From positions 1-49,488 of the forward strand of contig JAHFRD010000021.1 of assembly GCA_023258975.1 (NCBI GenBank): DNA of 49,488 nucleotides, given 5' to 3'. A program made the translations under genes and the position numbers. The notes under the pieces were generated by a model, which had not been told where the DNA came from, made no database searches, and saw only the letters and a program-made list of their open reading frames with translations. Each line of letters opens with the position of its first letter. Within the stretch, counting starts at the first letter, position 1. Below are positions 15,138-24,414 of this stretch, piece after piece. The DNA is from Hydrogenophilales bacterium. GTDB lineage: Bacteria; Pseudomonadota; Gammaproteobacteria; Burkholderiales; Thiobacillaceae.

Positions 15138-16715
15138 TCATACGTCGACCAGCACGAACTGGACTTCCTCGTCGGCGGCCAGGGCTACGCGCCAGTTCAG
15201 CGAGGTGGTGGTGTAGGTCAGGTCGAGCAGGCTGTAGCCGGGGACCGCCGCCGTCAGGGTCTGGCCCGCTGCCGCCACGGTCCCGAGATCCGCATACCGC
15301 CAGATGGCCGCCGTGATGGCCATGACCGGGTAGCGAGTGCTCGCCCGGCCTTCCACGAACTCGACGACCTCGGATTCCGTCCGGGTCACTGCACCCAGGG
15401 CGGCGATGACCGTCGCCGGGTGTCCGGTGTGGACGAGCAGCACGGGCCGGACGGTGCTGAGGTAGGCCCGCACCGTGCCCCGGTTGGCGTCCTCCGGATC
15501 GGCGACATACTCGATGCGATCGGCGGTACTCCCACCGGCACCCTCCTCGTTCGCCAGGGTGACCCGGTTGTAACCCCGATCCGGGGCGATCCGGGCGCGG
15601 CTGGCCAGGACATCGGCGTCGAACAGCTGGTGGGTTACCTCGGCCTGCCCATAGTCCGGGATGCTCACCGGATGCCGGCGCCGGCAAACCACGGTGCCGT
15701 CCGGATCGCTCTCAACGATCCCGCCGATGGCGGCGGCGATGCTGCGGGCGGCAGCCAGCGGCGTCACCCCTTCCATCAGCAGGCGGCCGGCGGGGACGAT
15801 CCAGTCCGGCAATTGCCAGTCCACTTCACCGATCAGATTCTCGACCGCCGTACGCGCCAGCACCGCTTCCGGCTGGTAATAGCGGATGCTCGCCGCGAAG
15901 GGGGCGTCCAGCAGCGCCAGCGGCGAGATGGCGGCCACCTCGCAGCGCTGGCTGGTCTGGGATTCCCGCGACAGGGTCTTGCCATCCACCACCAGCTCGA
16001 AGGTTTCCAGGCCCAGGACCAGGGTGATCGGGTCACCGATGACGATGGCGGCGAAATCCGCCAGGGCCGCGATCTCCACCGTCGCGATCCACACCGGACT
16101 ATCCTCGTCGCAACTCAGGGTCGCCTGGTGGATGCGGATCGTCCTGTCCTGCCAAACCAACTCCGGCGTGTTCACCACCGCCTGCAAGCGCTGGTCGGCC
16201 AGTAGCGACCAGGACGCCGTGAATCGCCTGGAAACGGGATTCACCTCGCTCAAGGCGTAGGCCAGTTCGTGGCGAACAGCGACCGACTGGGTCATCCAGT
16301 AGGGGAAGGCCATGGACTTCCGGCAGGTACCGAGTTCGGAATACGCCACCACATGCCGTCCACGCAGCAGGCGCACCTCGCCATAGGGCAAGTTCAGCCG
16401 AACCCGGTAGGCCCTGGCGTCCCCATAAGGCATGGCCATGGGCCGACGATGCTGGCGCAGGTCGCCGTAAGGTGTGCGAAAGACCGCCTCCAGACGCAAT
16501 CCATAAGGAAACCGGGATGCCCCGGCGAAATGCAGCGCCCAGTGCGTCGTATGGCGCCAGGCCCGCACCCGGTTGATATCCCAGTAAGTCGCATGGGCCA
16601 CGAAGACTTCGGTCCTGCCCCAAGCCGCGACGAACCCGCGCCGCAGCACCACCGGCCCGCCCTGGACGTGCAGTCCCGCCCCCAGCGTGAGGGCGAGCGA
16701 AATCCCGAGGGTCAT
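15138..16715 (-). CDS. distal tail protein with 14-residue tandem repeats (putative hub)
   Basis: A 525-residue protein. Residues about 70-165 carry a periodic motif with (P/A)Y at 82, 96, 110, 124, 138 and 152 (exact 14-residue period) plus a first copy at 70. Four copies read PYG followed by L, D or E. The central and C-terminal parts (IVIGDPITLVLGLETFELVV; PAGRLLMEGVTPLAAARSI) look like a tail hub or baseplate-type protein. Its place after the tape measure and middle tail genes fits a distal tail component that may carry receptor contacts. The start overlaps the upstream stop (ATGA). Confidence 0.6.
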   Translation of the reverse strand: MTLGISLALTLGAGLHVQGGPVVLRRGFVAAWGRTEVFVAHATYWDINRVRAWRHTTHWALHFAGASRFPYGLRLEAVFRTPYGDLRQHRRPMAMPYGDARAYRVRLNLPYGEVRLLRGRHVVAYSELGTCRKSMAFPYWMTQSVAVRHELAYALSEVNPVSRRFTASWSLLADQRLQAVVNTPELVWQDRTIRIHQATLSCDEDSPVWIATVEIAALADFAAIVIGDPITLVLGLETFELVVDGKTLSRESQTSQRCEVAAISPLALLDAPFAASIRYYQPEAVLARTAVENLIGEVDWQLPDWIVPAGRLLMEGVTPLAAARSIAAAIGGIVESDPDGTVVCRRRHPVSIPDYGQAEVTHQLFDADVLASRARIAPDRGYNRVTLANEEGAGGSTADRIEYVADPEDANRGTVRAYLSTVRPVLLVHTGHPATVIAALGAVTRTESEVVEFVEGRASTRYPVMAITAAIWRYADLGTVAAAGQTLTAAVPGYSLLDLTYTTTSLNWRVALAADEEVQFVLVDV

Positions 16716-17554
16716 TTCAGGGCGAAGCTGGCCGGCGCCGGCACCGCATAGGGCTGATCCCAGTCACTGCCGACGAAACCGATCCATCCCGGTACGACCT
16801 CGTCCAGGTTGGCATACCCGTCGGTCATGACCAGAACATGGTCCAGTTCGCCCATGACCAGGGCGGTCAGCCAGCCACCCGGCGAAGGGAAGACCGGCAC
16901 CGCCATGCGCGGCAGGGGCGAGCCGGGATGGCGCCGGCCCACCGTGGTGCCCGCCCCCAGGGGCGACCAGGTCGGCATGGACTGCGGGGAGCGGATGCCG
17001 CCCGGATTGACGCTGTAGGGCACGTAAAAACTGCCCCAGACATCGCGCAAGCCATAGCGGGCGCACAGGCCCGAGTAGCGGTCCGTGGTATAGCGCCGGG
17101 ATTTCGTGGCGGCCACACCGACCCGGTACGCCAGGCCGGAGGGACTGGTCGGATCGACGATGGCCCCATGCAGCCACCACCAGCCCTCCCGCCCGTCGGC
17201 GGCGAACCAGATAGTGAACTCGTAAGGGAGATTGAAGACCGCGTAGGAATCGATGAGCCAGACGTTGTTGGTGAGCGCCACCTGTTCGGTCTGGCTTGCC
17301 CCATGGACGACCCGCGCATACAGGGACGGATTGCTGCCCTGGGTGTCCAGATGCAAGGCCCAGTGGGGTGTTTCGTCATCGGCCGTGCCGGCGGCCACGC
17401 CGATCGGAATCGCTTCGAAGTCCGTCGCCGTATCAGTGAGCACGGTGAAGCCGGCCTCGGCCAGCCCGGCCTTGAGCAGGGCGAAGAGCCCCGGCAATGT
17501 GGCCTGGCCGAACTCGCCCGGGGCATAGACCTTCTTGAAGCCGATCCTGGGCAT
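16712..17554 (-). CDS. tail structural protein, function unknown
   Basis: A 280-residue protein beginning MPRIGFKKVYAPGEFGQATL. It has a helical LFALLKAGLAEAGFTVLTD segment and then beta-rich, Trp-rich sequence (EFTIWFAADGREGWWWLHGA). The ATG at 17554 shares one base with the upstream stop (TGATG) and has GGGGAGAG upstream; a GTG one codon earlier is possible. It sits in an unbroken chain of tail genes. The family is not recognised. Confidence 0.6.
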   Translation of the reverse strand: MPRIGFKKVYAPGEFGQATLPGLFALLKAGLAEAGFTVLTDTATDFEAIPIGVAAGTADDETPHWALHLDTQGSNPSLYARVVHGASQTEQVALTNNVWLIDSYAVFNLPYEFTIWFAADGREGWWWLHGAIVDPTSPSGLAYRVGVAATKSRRYTTDRYSGLCARYGLRDVWGSFYVPYSVNPGGIRSPQSMPTWSPLGAGTTVGRRHPGSPLPRMAVPVFPSPGGWLTALVMGELDHVLVMTDGYANLDEVVPGWIGFVGSDWDQPYAVPAPASFALK

Positions 17555-18561
17555 CACGCGCTCTCCCCATGAATCGCCAGGGACGCGAAATCGTTGGCCA
17601 GGCTGGAACTGCCGGCCGGCACCTGGCGGCGGTACCAGACCGGGATCGCCGCCGGATGGGTGTCGAAGCGAAGGCTGTCGTTGACCTGGAAGGCCCTGCC
17701 CCAGGCGGCGGCCTTGGCCGTGAAATACGGCGTGCCGGTGGCCGGGTTTACCGGCGCGAAGTCGGCGCTGGTGGAACCCATCGAGGGCAGCGCGCCCACC
17801 GTATTGCCCGACACGTTGAAGCCCTGCCCGGTGAAGGTCAGGGTCCAGGACTGCTCGATGGCGCCCTTGTTGTGGGCGATGAGATTACCCACGGTCGCCG
17901 TGTCGCAAGTGCCGGTGGCGCTGGTGATAACCGGATTCGACCAGGCCCCGGCGACACTGGCCTGCTGGTAGACCGCGCTCACCAGGGTGGCCTGGGTGCC
18001 ATAGGCATTGGCCAGCGCCGGTGAGAAATCCAGCGTGGCATAGTCGGCGCCATAGCTGACCCCGGTCAGCGTCACCCATTCCTCGTTGCCGATACCGCCC
18101 GTGCTCGGTCGATCCGCCACCCGCACCAGGTCGCCCACCCGGAACGGCTGCAGGCTGGTGTACTCGCCGTTGTGCTCGCACACCACTCGGATCTGGCTCG
18201 CCCCGCCCGCCACCGGCGCGAACAGCGTGCCGATGCCATAGGGGCGCCCGGTGATCTGGTCCTGGGTATCGGTGGCCGTGCCCGGCTGGAACAGCACGAA
18301 ATCCCCGGCCGGTGTCAGCGCATCGAGGAACAGGCGCACGTTGAGGAGGGCCGCGTCTTGGGCGCTGTTGAGGTGGATGAAGGCCTTGCGCCATTTCACC
18401 GCGCCCGCCAGGCGCTCGGCCTGGGAGACATCCGGGAAGAGATTGTTCTTCACCCCGGAGACCAGTTGCGAGAAAGCCATGCGGCCGCCGTTCTGGGCGG
18501 GGATGGCATCCGACATCAGGGTGGCGGGGCGCCAGAGGATTTCGTTGTCGAGGATGGGCAT
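17554..18561 (-). CDS. tail structural protein, function unknown
   Basis: A 335-residue protein. Its N-terminal third holds KWRKAFIHLNSAQDAALLNV and RLFLDALTPAGDFVLFQPG, followed by a mainly beta-rich part with many Gly, Thr and Asn (GVSYGADYATLDFSPALANA). Composition and location between other tail genes suggest a virion component, perhaps of the tail tip. It is preceded by a short gap after the 126-residue gene. I recognise no family. Confidence 0.6.
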   Translation of the reverse strand: MPILDNEILWRPATLMSDAIPAQNGGRMAFSQLVSGVKNNLFPDVSQAERLAGAVKWRKAFIHLNSAQDAALLNVRLFLDALTPAGDFVLFQPGTATDTQDQITGRPYGIGTLFAPVAGGASQIRVVCEHNGEYTSLQPFRVGDLVRVADRPSTGGIGNEEWVTLTGVSYGADYATLDFSPALANAYGTQATLVSAVYQQASVAGAWSNPVITSATGTCDTATVGNLIAHNKGAIEQSWTLTFTGQGFNVSGNTVGALPSMGSTSADFAPVNPATGTPYFTAKAAAWGRAFQVNDSLRFDTHPAAIPVWYRRQVPAGSSSLANDFASLAIHGESA

Positions 18562-18569
18562 GGGCAGTC

Positions 18570-18950
18570 CTACACGGTCATGAGTTTCAGGGTGGCGAGG
18601 TAGAAGTCGCCGGGATTGGGATATGCGAGTGCCACCAGGGGCTTCGCCTCGAAGGCGGGCGGCTCGTGGTGGCGGAACAGGACTGGAAAGGCCTGGTCGC
18701 GCAGTTCCAGGGTGTAGATCCCGCCCGGGCTGTCGGCCCGCATGCTCAATTCCTCGACCAAGGCTCGCGTGAGCCAGCCGGCGTCCGGTTCCGATTCCAG
18801 GGTGATGGGCAGGCCGCCGCGTTGCTGGCCGTAGAACACCACCAGTCCACCGTCCAGGGTGCGGCGCGCGGTCTGGGCCACGGACTGGGCGGCGAATTCG
18901 TCGGTCCAGACCAGGCCATCTGGCAGGAGCAAACCATCGAGACGGATCAT
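18570..18950 (-). CDS. small tail protein, function unknown
   Basis: A 126-residue protein beginning MIRLDGLLLPDGLVWTDEF and continuing with beta-rich sequence (RRTLDGGLVVFYGQQRGGLP). The size, the opening with its 'define a direction and a default' style, and the position after the tape measure resemble small distal-tail proteins of siphophages, but this is weak evidence. Its ATG overlaps the stop of the 607-residue gene by four bases. A longer frame starting at 19418 overlaps that gene entirely and is rejected. Confidence 0.55.
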   Translation of the reverse strand: MIRLDGLLLPDGLVWTDEFAAQSVAQTARRTLDGGLVVFYGQQRGGLPITLESEPDAGWLTRALVEELSMRADSPGGIYTLELRDQAFPVLFRHHEPPAFEAKPLVALAYPNPGDFYLATLKLMTV

Positions 18951-20770
18951 GGGGTCAGGGTCTGGTGGATCACGGCGGGGCCGGGCACGGCGAGATAGTC
19001 GAAGCCATTCCCGTCCGCGCGGCGGCGCCGGTTGCTGGCTTCGTAGTGGAGTTCGAGTTCGACAGAAACCGTCGGCGCCAAGCCGACTGCCATCTGCAGC
19101 GTGAATTCGCGCGGGGCGTCGATGTCCCCCGGAATGCACATGATCTGCTGGGTCTGCCGCGTGCCGTCTGGCCAGGTCACGCGCATGGAACCCCAGACAC
19201 AGTCGAAGGCCTCGCAGGGCGCCGCATGGTCCACCACGCGAAGAGTCAGGCTGTGCAGCCATTGCGCTGGCGAGAGTAGCGGGCCATCCGGATACCAGTG
19301 GCGCAGGGCGAGCGCCGTCCAGCCCTGCACGACGACCCGCGCCCGGCAGTCGCGAACCGGCTGGAATGCGTCGCAGCCGTTCCAGGACACCGGCACCCGC
19401 AGGATGACGTGGGGCCACCAGCCCTGCGGCGGATAGCCCACATCCACCCCACCCTGCGGGATGAGGCGAATGTCCACGTCCCGGTCCCAGTGGTAGACCG
19501 GGCGCAGGAGGGTCAGCCGCAACTTGATGGTGCCGGGGGCGGTGCCAGGCGCGGCCGACACATCGATGACGCCATCCTGCTGGAACAGGCTGAAGTCCTG
19601 AATGTTGTCCGGGGCGAGGTCCACCTTGCCGGCGATACAGGACGGCAGGGCCACGACGATGTCCTGGGTCACGCCCGGTGTTGCCGGCCCCGCGTTCACC
19701 ACCGGCAACACGGACTGCGGCGTGCCGGGGCTGTTAAAGATGCGGTGTTGGGCGACGACGGGCCTTGAGTCAATCGTGCCGGCGTTGCTGTTCGAGAGGG
19801 TCAGCGTGCCCAGAGATTCCCCGCTGCCAGCGCTCACCCGGACCTGGGTGATGGCCGTGGGTAGTGCCCGGAAGACCAGATCCTCGATGCAACCCGGGGG
19901 GACGAGCGCCCAGTCGAACACCGGTGGCGGCGATGCCCACCAGGAACAGCCGAAGTAATAGCAGTTGAAATCCATATAGGCCGCACTGGTACTGACCGCC
20001 GGCCATTCGTTCAGGACCGCCCCGTTGTTCGCCCACTCGGCGGAGAAATCGAGGCGGATGGAGACCACCTCCAGGTCCGTGCGCAGATCGTCGTTGACCC
20101 GGACCCGGGCCGGAATCGGCAGGTAGCCATGCCCCGTGATGCGCACCGCCCCCTTCACTCCGTCGGCGCTCAGGCGCAGATCCCGTAGCGACAGGGGGTT
20201 GGCCTGATTCAGGGTGCCGTTCACTGGCTGCATCGCCTGCTCCAGGGCGTCCAGGTCATAGGTGGCACTCGCGGATTGCCAGAATACCGAGTGCGGCACG
20301 GTGACCACCGGCGCATCGGGGTCGGCCGGATAGCTGGGGTGCTCGGGATCGAAGTTCGGGTCGAAGGGATCGCACCGTGGCCGTGTGGAACTCGATGGGC
20401 TGAAACGCACATTGACCTGAGCCGCCATCCCGACGGTGGCGGCGGTCCCGTTGCTGGATGAGCGTGCCTCCAGGGCGGCGGCGACGTGCAGGTGCAGCCC
20501 ACTTGGCTTGTCACCGGCCGGTGGTTGCTCCGCACCGCCCAACAGGCAATCCTGGTATTCCCTCTCGGCGGTTTCCAGGGCGGCGCGATAGGGCTCCTCC
20601 CATTTGTCGAGGAGCCAGTTGCGCCCGTAGTCCGTCATCTGGCCGCCGTACTGGCCGAGGTAGCCGGGAATCCACTCGAAGCCGGGCGGTGTGCAGGCGC
20701 GCGGGTTCGGCACACGCCCGACACAGCGTTTCAAGGGAATGCGCACGCTGGTGTGTGGGTCGTCCCGCAT
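18947..20770 (-). CDS. large tail protein downstream of the tape measure, function unknown
   Basis: A 607-residue protein. The N terminus (IPLKRCVGRVPNPRACTPPG) and a charged helical segment (LLDKWEEPYRAALETAEREY) are followed by a long beta-rich body with many Pro, Asp and Trp residues. It contains cysteines in a DFNCYYFGCSWW context and near the C terminus. The start at ATG 20770 shares one base with the tape measure stop; the GTG one codon earlier is possible. The position suggests a distal tail or tail-tip protein. The family is not recognised. Confidence 0.6.
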   Translation of the reverse strand: MRDDPHTSVRIPLKRCVGRVPNPRACTPPGFEWIPGYLGQYGGQMTDYGRNWLLDKWEEPYRAALETAEREYQDCLLGGAEQPPAGDKPSGLHLHVAAALEARSSSNGTAATVGMAAQVNVRFSPSSSTRPRCDPFDPNFDPEHPSYPADPDAPVVTVPHSVFWQSASATYDLDALEQAMQPVNGTLNQANPLSLRDLRLSADGVKGAVRITGHGYLPIPARVRVNDDLRTDLEVVSIRLDFSAEWANNGAVLNEWPAVSTSAAYMDFNCYYFGCSWWASPPPVFDWALVPPGCIEDLVFRALPTAITQVRVSAGSGESLGTLTLSNSNAGTIDSRPVVAQHRIFNSPGTPQSVLPVVNAGPATPGVTQDIVVALPSCIAGKVDLAPDNIQDFSLFQQDGVIDVSAAPGTAPGTIKLRLTLLRPVYHWDRDVDIRLIPQGGVDVGYPPQGWWPHVILRVPVSWNGCDAFQPVRDCRARVVVQGWTALALRHWYPDGPLLSPAQWLHSLTLRVVDHAAPCEAFDCVWGSMRVTWPDGTRQTQQIMCIPGDIDAPREFTLQMAVGLAPTVSVELELHYEASNRRRRADGNGFDYLAVPGPAVIHQTLTP

Positions 20771-23754
20771 CACGATCCCCGCGACAGTTCCCGCAGCGCA
20801 TTTGCCAACTGCATCGCGGTGTCCCGCGAGGACTGGACAGTGTGCGGCTTGCCGCCGATGTGGAAGCGAAGATCGACCACGTCATGGGCGGGCACGGTGG
20901 AAGTGCTGCCCCCCATCGTTGCCTGCCCCACGGCGTTGGATACCGCACCACCCGCAGCAAAGCGCGGAGTGTTGGGAAATGCGTGGGGCAGGAATCCGGC
21001 ATTGAGCGCCGCAAAGAAGCCCTCGCCGAACTTGCGCACACTGCCCGCCCGCACCACGAACTCGCCGTGGGACAGCAGCGCCGGCACCGAATCGGAAGTT
21101 TCCGTACCCGGCCCCAGGATGCGGCCGGTTACTCTGGCAAACCCGCGCTTGAATCCCTCTGCAATGGCCTGGCCACCTTCGGCGAATCGCTGGATCAGGC
21201 CGCCCTGGGCATTGGTCTGCACCCGCTGCACATAGATGGTGTGGACGCTGCTGGTGGGGCGCAGCAGTTCCGACAGCGCCGCGTGGAAGGCGGACAGGTT
21301 CATCTGCGGGGTATGGGTCGCCGTGGTCGGCGCGTCCAGCACCGTGCGCGCGTCCTGGGCGAAGGCGGCCAGTTGGCTCCGGGGCTGGTCGAAGGACACC
21401 AGTGCCGGAATGGTCACGCCGCTGCCGGCGAGGGTGGATTTCAGCTTGTCGATGTCGGCCATGACCTTGGCCGTATCCGCTTCCACCTTGGCCACCAGGG
21501 TGAGGTTGCTGGTGTCAGCCTTGAGTTCGTCCAGGGCGGCTTTGGCCACCTTGGTGTCGGCCTGGATCGTCGCCACCCACTGCTGGGCCGCCATCAGCGC
21601 CTGCAGCTTGTCGAGGCCGGCTTGCGCGCCCGAGAGGTCGACATCCAGCTTCAGTTTGTCCTGGGTGAGCAATTGCTGTCGCAGCTTGTCGAGTTCCTCG
21701 GATACCGAGGCCAGTGCGCGTTTGGCCTCATCGGCACCCGCCCCGGCGGCACTGGCCGCCTGCTTGTGGGCATCGCCCAACCCCTTCAGCGCCGCATCGG
21801 CGATGCCGGCCGATTCCTTGATCTGGCCGATGGCGGTGGCGGCGGCCTGGCTTTCGGTCACCAGGGTGAGGGTTACCGACTTGCCGTTCTGTTCGACCTG
21901 CCGGGTGACGGCGGAGGCGGAGCGCTCGGCCAGGGCGATGGATTCTTCGGCCAATTTCCTGGCCTGCTCATAGTTGCCAGCGGCCAGGGCTGCTTGTGCC
22001 TGGGCCTGCTTCTCGTCGATCTGGCGCAACCGGTCCTGATAGGCGGAGTAGTCGTCGACGCCTTTACGGCCCAACTCGCGGATGCGGTCTTCGACCGAGA
22101 GCTTGAGGTTGAGCCGTGCCTCCTCAGCCGCCTTGGCGGCATTGAGATGCCGTTGCTCCTCGGCGATCAGACGATCCACCGTGGCACGGTAGGCGGTTTC
22201 CAGTTGGCCATAGAGATTGACCCGGGCATCCACCGCCTGGCGTTCGATGGCGGCGACGTCCTGGCCGGCAGTGCGCGCCAGGGCGACGGCCTGGCCGTAA
22301 GTCCTCTGCCAGGCCGCCTCCATCTGCGTCGCACCCGCTGTGACAGCGGCGAGTTTCTCCCGCTCGGCGGCCAGCAGGATCTGGGCTGAATCCCGGATGG
22401 CGGCCGACTCGGAATGCGCCGCCGTTTGCGCGGCCGCTTCCTGGCGCTTGTAGTTCGACTCGACCTCGGCGATGCGGCCATCCCAGATCGCCTTGATATC
22501 AGCAGCAACCTGCTTGTAGCTGTCCCCCAATTGTTTGACCGTCTCGGTGGCCTTCTTCGTCTCGGCTTCCAGGGCCGTTTTGATAGTTTCACCGGCCTGC
22601 GTGGCCGCCCCATTGATGGCGCGCAGGGCTTCAGCCGTACCGGGCAGTGCCGCCTTCAATCGCTCGGCGGCCAGCGCCGCCAGCGCCATCTGGGTCTTCA
22701 CGCTCACCGTGCCGGTCGCCGCCAACTCCTGCAGGGCCACATCGAGTTGGTCGATTTGCGCGTTCTGCCGGGCCAGGTCGTCGAAGGCGCGATTGGTTTC
22801 CCGTACCCCTTGCACCAGGTTGACGATGCCGCGTCCCATCTCCCAGGCGGCGACCGCCGCCAGTACCGGCAGGAAGCGGGTGAAGGTTGCCTTGAGCAGG
22901 CCCACGGATTCGATGAGTTTGGCTACCGCCGCCACGCCCTTGACCGCCAGCACGCTGACCAGGATCTCGCCCAGCACCCGCACCCCGTCCATGATCACCT
23001 CGCCGTGGCTGGCCAGCGCCACCAGGGCATCGGCCAGTTGCTGCAGGGTCGGCAGCGCCGCTTCGGCGACCTTCATGGCCACCCCGTGCAGCGCCTGCTT
23101 CACGGTGTCCAGGGTGTCGTTGAACTTCTCGGCGGCCTTCGCCGTGTCGCCGCTGATCTCCAGGCCCAGGGCCTTGAACTGCTGCTTGAGTTGCTCGATG
23201 CCGGCGCGGCCCTGGTTCAGGAAAGGGATCAACTCCACCCCGTTCTTGCCGAAGAGCTTCACCGCCAGGGCGGATTTCTCGGCGCCATCCGGCATGGCGG
23301 CGAAGGCGTCGGCCAGATCCATCAGCACCGCTTCGGTGGGCCGGATCTGCCCGGCGGCATCCTTGACCGACACCCCGAGCCGGGCGAAGACATCCGCCTG
23401 TTCCTGGGAACCACCCGCCGCCGCGACCATCGCGGTGGCAAGTTTCTTGAGGCCGTTGGCCAGGCCCTCCAGCGACGTGCCCGACTGCTCGGCGATGGGC
23501 TTCAGCAGCGACAGGGATTCGACGGAAATGCCGGTCTTCTGCGACAGCTTGGAGAGATCGTCGGCGGTTTCCAGCGCCGCCTTGCCGGCGGCGACCAATC
23601 CGGCAACCGACAGGGCGGCACCCAGACCGGCCAGGACGGCGTTGACCTTGCTGGCCGCCCCGGACAGTCCTTCCAGGTTGCCCTTCACCGAGGCGAACGC
23701 GGCCTTGGTCTGGTCGATGGCGGCGATCAGGATCTGGGCGCGGTCAGAGGCCAT
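20770..23754 (-). CDS. tail tape measure protein
   Basis: A 994-residue protein. Its N terminus (LIAAIDQTKAAFASVKGNLE, then GLSGAASKVNAVLAGLGAAL) is typical of tape measures. Long Ala/Lys/Glu/Gln-rich helical segments follow, then hydrophobic patches (VLGEILVSVLAVKGVAAVAK), and a C-terminal region with GGLIQRFAEGGQAIAEGFKR and FHIGGKPHTVQSSRDTAMQL. It scaffolds tail assembly and sets tail length; at roughly 0.15 nm per residue the tail would be about 150 nm (rule of thumb). A direct DUF6441-like neighbour and the frameshifting chaperone just upstream support the call. Confidence 0.92.
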   Translation of the reverse strand: MASDRAQILIAAIDQTKAAFASVKGNLEGLSGAASKVNAVLAGLGAALSVAGLVAAGKAALETADDLSKLSQKTGISVESLSLLKPIAEQSGTSLEGLANGLKKLATAMVAAAGGSQEQADVFARLGVSVKDAAGQIRPTEAVLMDLADAFAAMPDGAEKSALAVKLFGKNGVELIPFLNQGRAGIEQLKQQFKALGLEISGDTAKAAEKFNDTLDTVKQALHGVAMKVAEAALPTLQQLADALVALASHGEVIMDGVRVLGEILVSVLAVKGVAAVAKLIESVGLLKATFTRFLPVLAAVAAWEMGRGIVNLVQGVRETNRAFDDLARQNAQIDQLDVALQELAATGTVSVKTQMALAALAAERLKAALPGTAEALRAINGAATQAGETIKTALEAETKKATETVKQLGDSYKQVAADIKAIWDGRIAEVESNYKRQEAAAQTAAHSESAAIRDSAQILLAAEREKLAAVTAGATQMEAAWQRTYGQAVALARTAGQDVAAIERQAVDARVNLYGQLETAYRATVDRLIAEEQRHLNAAKAAEEARLNLKLSVEDRIRELGRKGVDDYSAYQDRLRQIDEKQAQAQAALAAGNYEQARKLAEESIALAERSASAVTRQVEQNGKSVTLTLVTESQAAATAIGQIKESAGIADAALKGLGDAHKQAASAAGAGADEAKRALASVSEELDKLRQQLLTQDKLKLDVDLSGAQAGLDKLQALMAAQQWVATIQADTKVAKAALDELKADTSNLTLVAKVEADTAKVMADIDKLKSTLAGSGVTIPALVSFDQPRSQLAAFAQDARTVLDAPTTATHTPQMNLSAFHAALSELLRPTSSVHTIYVQRVQTNAQGGLIQRFAEGGQAIAEGFKRGFARVTGRILGPGTETSDSVPALLSHGEFVVRAGSVRKFGEGFFAALNAGFLPHAFPNTPRFAAGGAVSNAVGQATMGGSTSTVPAHDVVDLRFHIGGKPHTVQSSRDTAMQLANALRELSRGS

Positions 23755-23760
23755 GCGGAT

Positions 23761-24414
23761 TCACAGTCCTTGCAGAGACATCTGCTTCACGATGGCGGCC
23801 GAGAGCCGGGGCAGGTTTGAACGCACCACGCCCGGGAAATCGAAGCGCCCACGCTGGGTCACGGCCGGCACCAGCATGGCAATGGGAATCTCCTGGCCGC
23901 GCTTGATGGACTTCGCCCCGGTGCGTGACCTCTCTGCACGCTTGAAGCGGCGCAGTTCGCTGGCGTTGTCCTTGATGTTCTCGGCCATCAGGATGACCTT
24001 GCCGTTCTTCTCGATGAAGAAGGCGTTGCCGGTGCGCAGCAAACCGTCGACCACGCGCTTGAAGGCCTTGCGGCCGATGCGCTGGTACTCGGGCAGAAGC
24101 GGAATCAGCATCTTGCCGTTGATCGTGCCGCCCCTGACGTGCAGTCCTAGCCAGGGAATCTTCGATCCCACCAGCAGCGCCGGGAACCGCTCGGGGTTGC
24201 CGGCATAGACCTTGAAGCGCATGGATTTGAGGAAGCCGGCCTTGCGCACCTTGAAGGCCGACTGCATCCGGGCCTGCGCGGCATTGGCCATCTCCTTGCC
24301 GGTGGCCTTCATGCCGGCTTCGACCGCCTTGCGGATGGCGAGCCGTTTCTCCGGCACCCAGCTGTCGAGCCGCTTGGGATCGAGCAGGCCGGAGGTGGTC
24401 AGGGACAGCTTCAT
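23761..24414 (-). CDS. minor tail protein (DUF6441-like)
   Basis: A 217-residue basic protein starting MKLSLTTSGLLDPKRLDSWV. Its middle (ARMQSAFKVRKAGFLKSMRF, then GGTINGKMLIPLLPEYQRIG) resembles the DUF6441 phage family found between the tail chaperone and tape measure. The ATG at 24414 overlaps the stop of the frameshift-extended chaperone by four bases (ATGA), which fixes the start and indirectly confirms that the -1 frame is translated. A longer in-frame start at 24618 lies inside the chaperone and is rejected. Confidence 0.75.
   Translation of the reverse strand: MKLSLTTSGLLDPKRLDSWVPEKRLAIRKAVEAGMKATGKEMANAAQARMQSAFKVRKAGFLKSMRFKVYAGNPERFPALLVGSKIPWLGLHVRGGTINGKMLIPLLPEYQRIGRKAFKRVVDGLLRTGNAFFIEKNGKVILMAENIKDNASELRRFKRAERSRTGAKSIKRGQEIPIAMLVPAVTQRGRFDFPGVVRSNLPRLSAAIVKQMSLQGL

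Noticed and set aside
18950-19418. Extended N terminus of the 126-residue tail protein
   Set aside because: The extension is Arg/Gly/Ala-rich shadow of the 607-residue gene; the ATGA junction at 18947-18950 marks the true start.
20458-22389. A 643-codon plus-strand frame opposite the tape measure
   Set aside because: Same shadow effect; no domain pattern, no Shine-Dalgarno, and the opposite strand has a clear tape measure protein.
22414-24208. Two overlapping long plus-strand frames (468 and 557 codons)
   Set aside because: Two long frames in different phases over one region show base composition rather than coding; the minus strand is coding.
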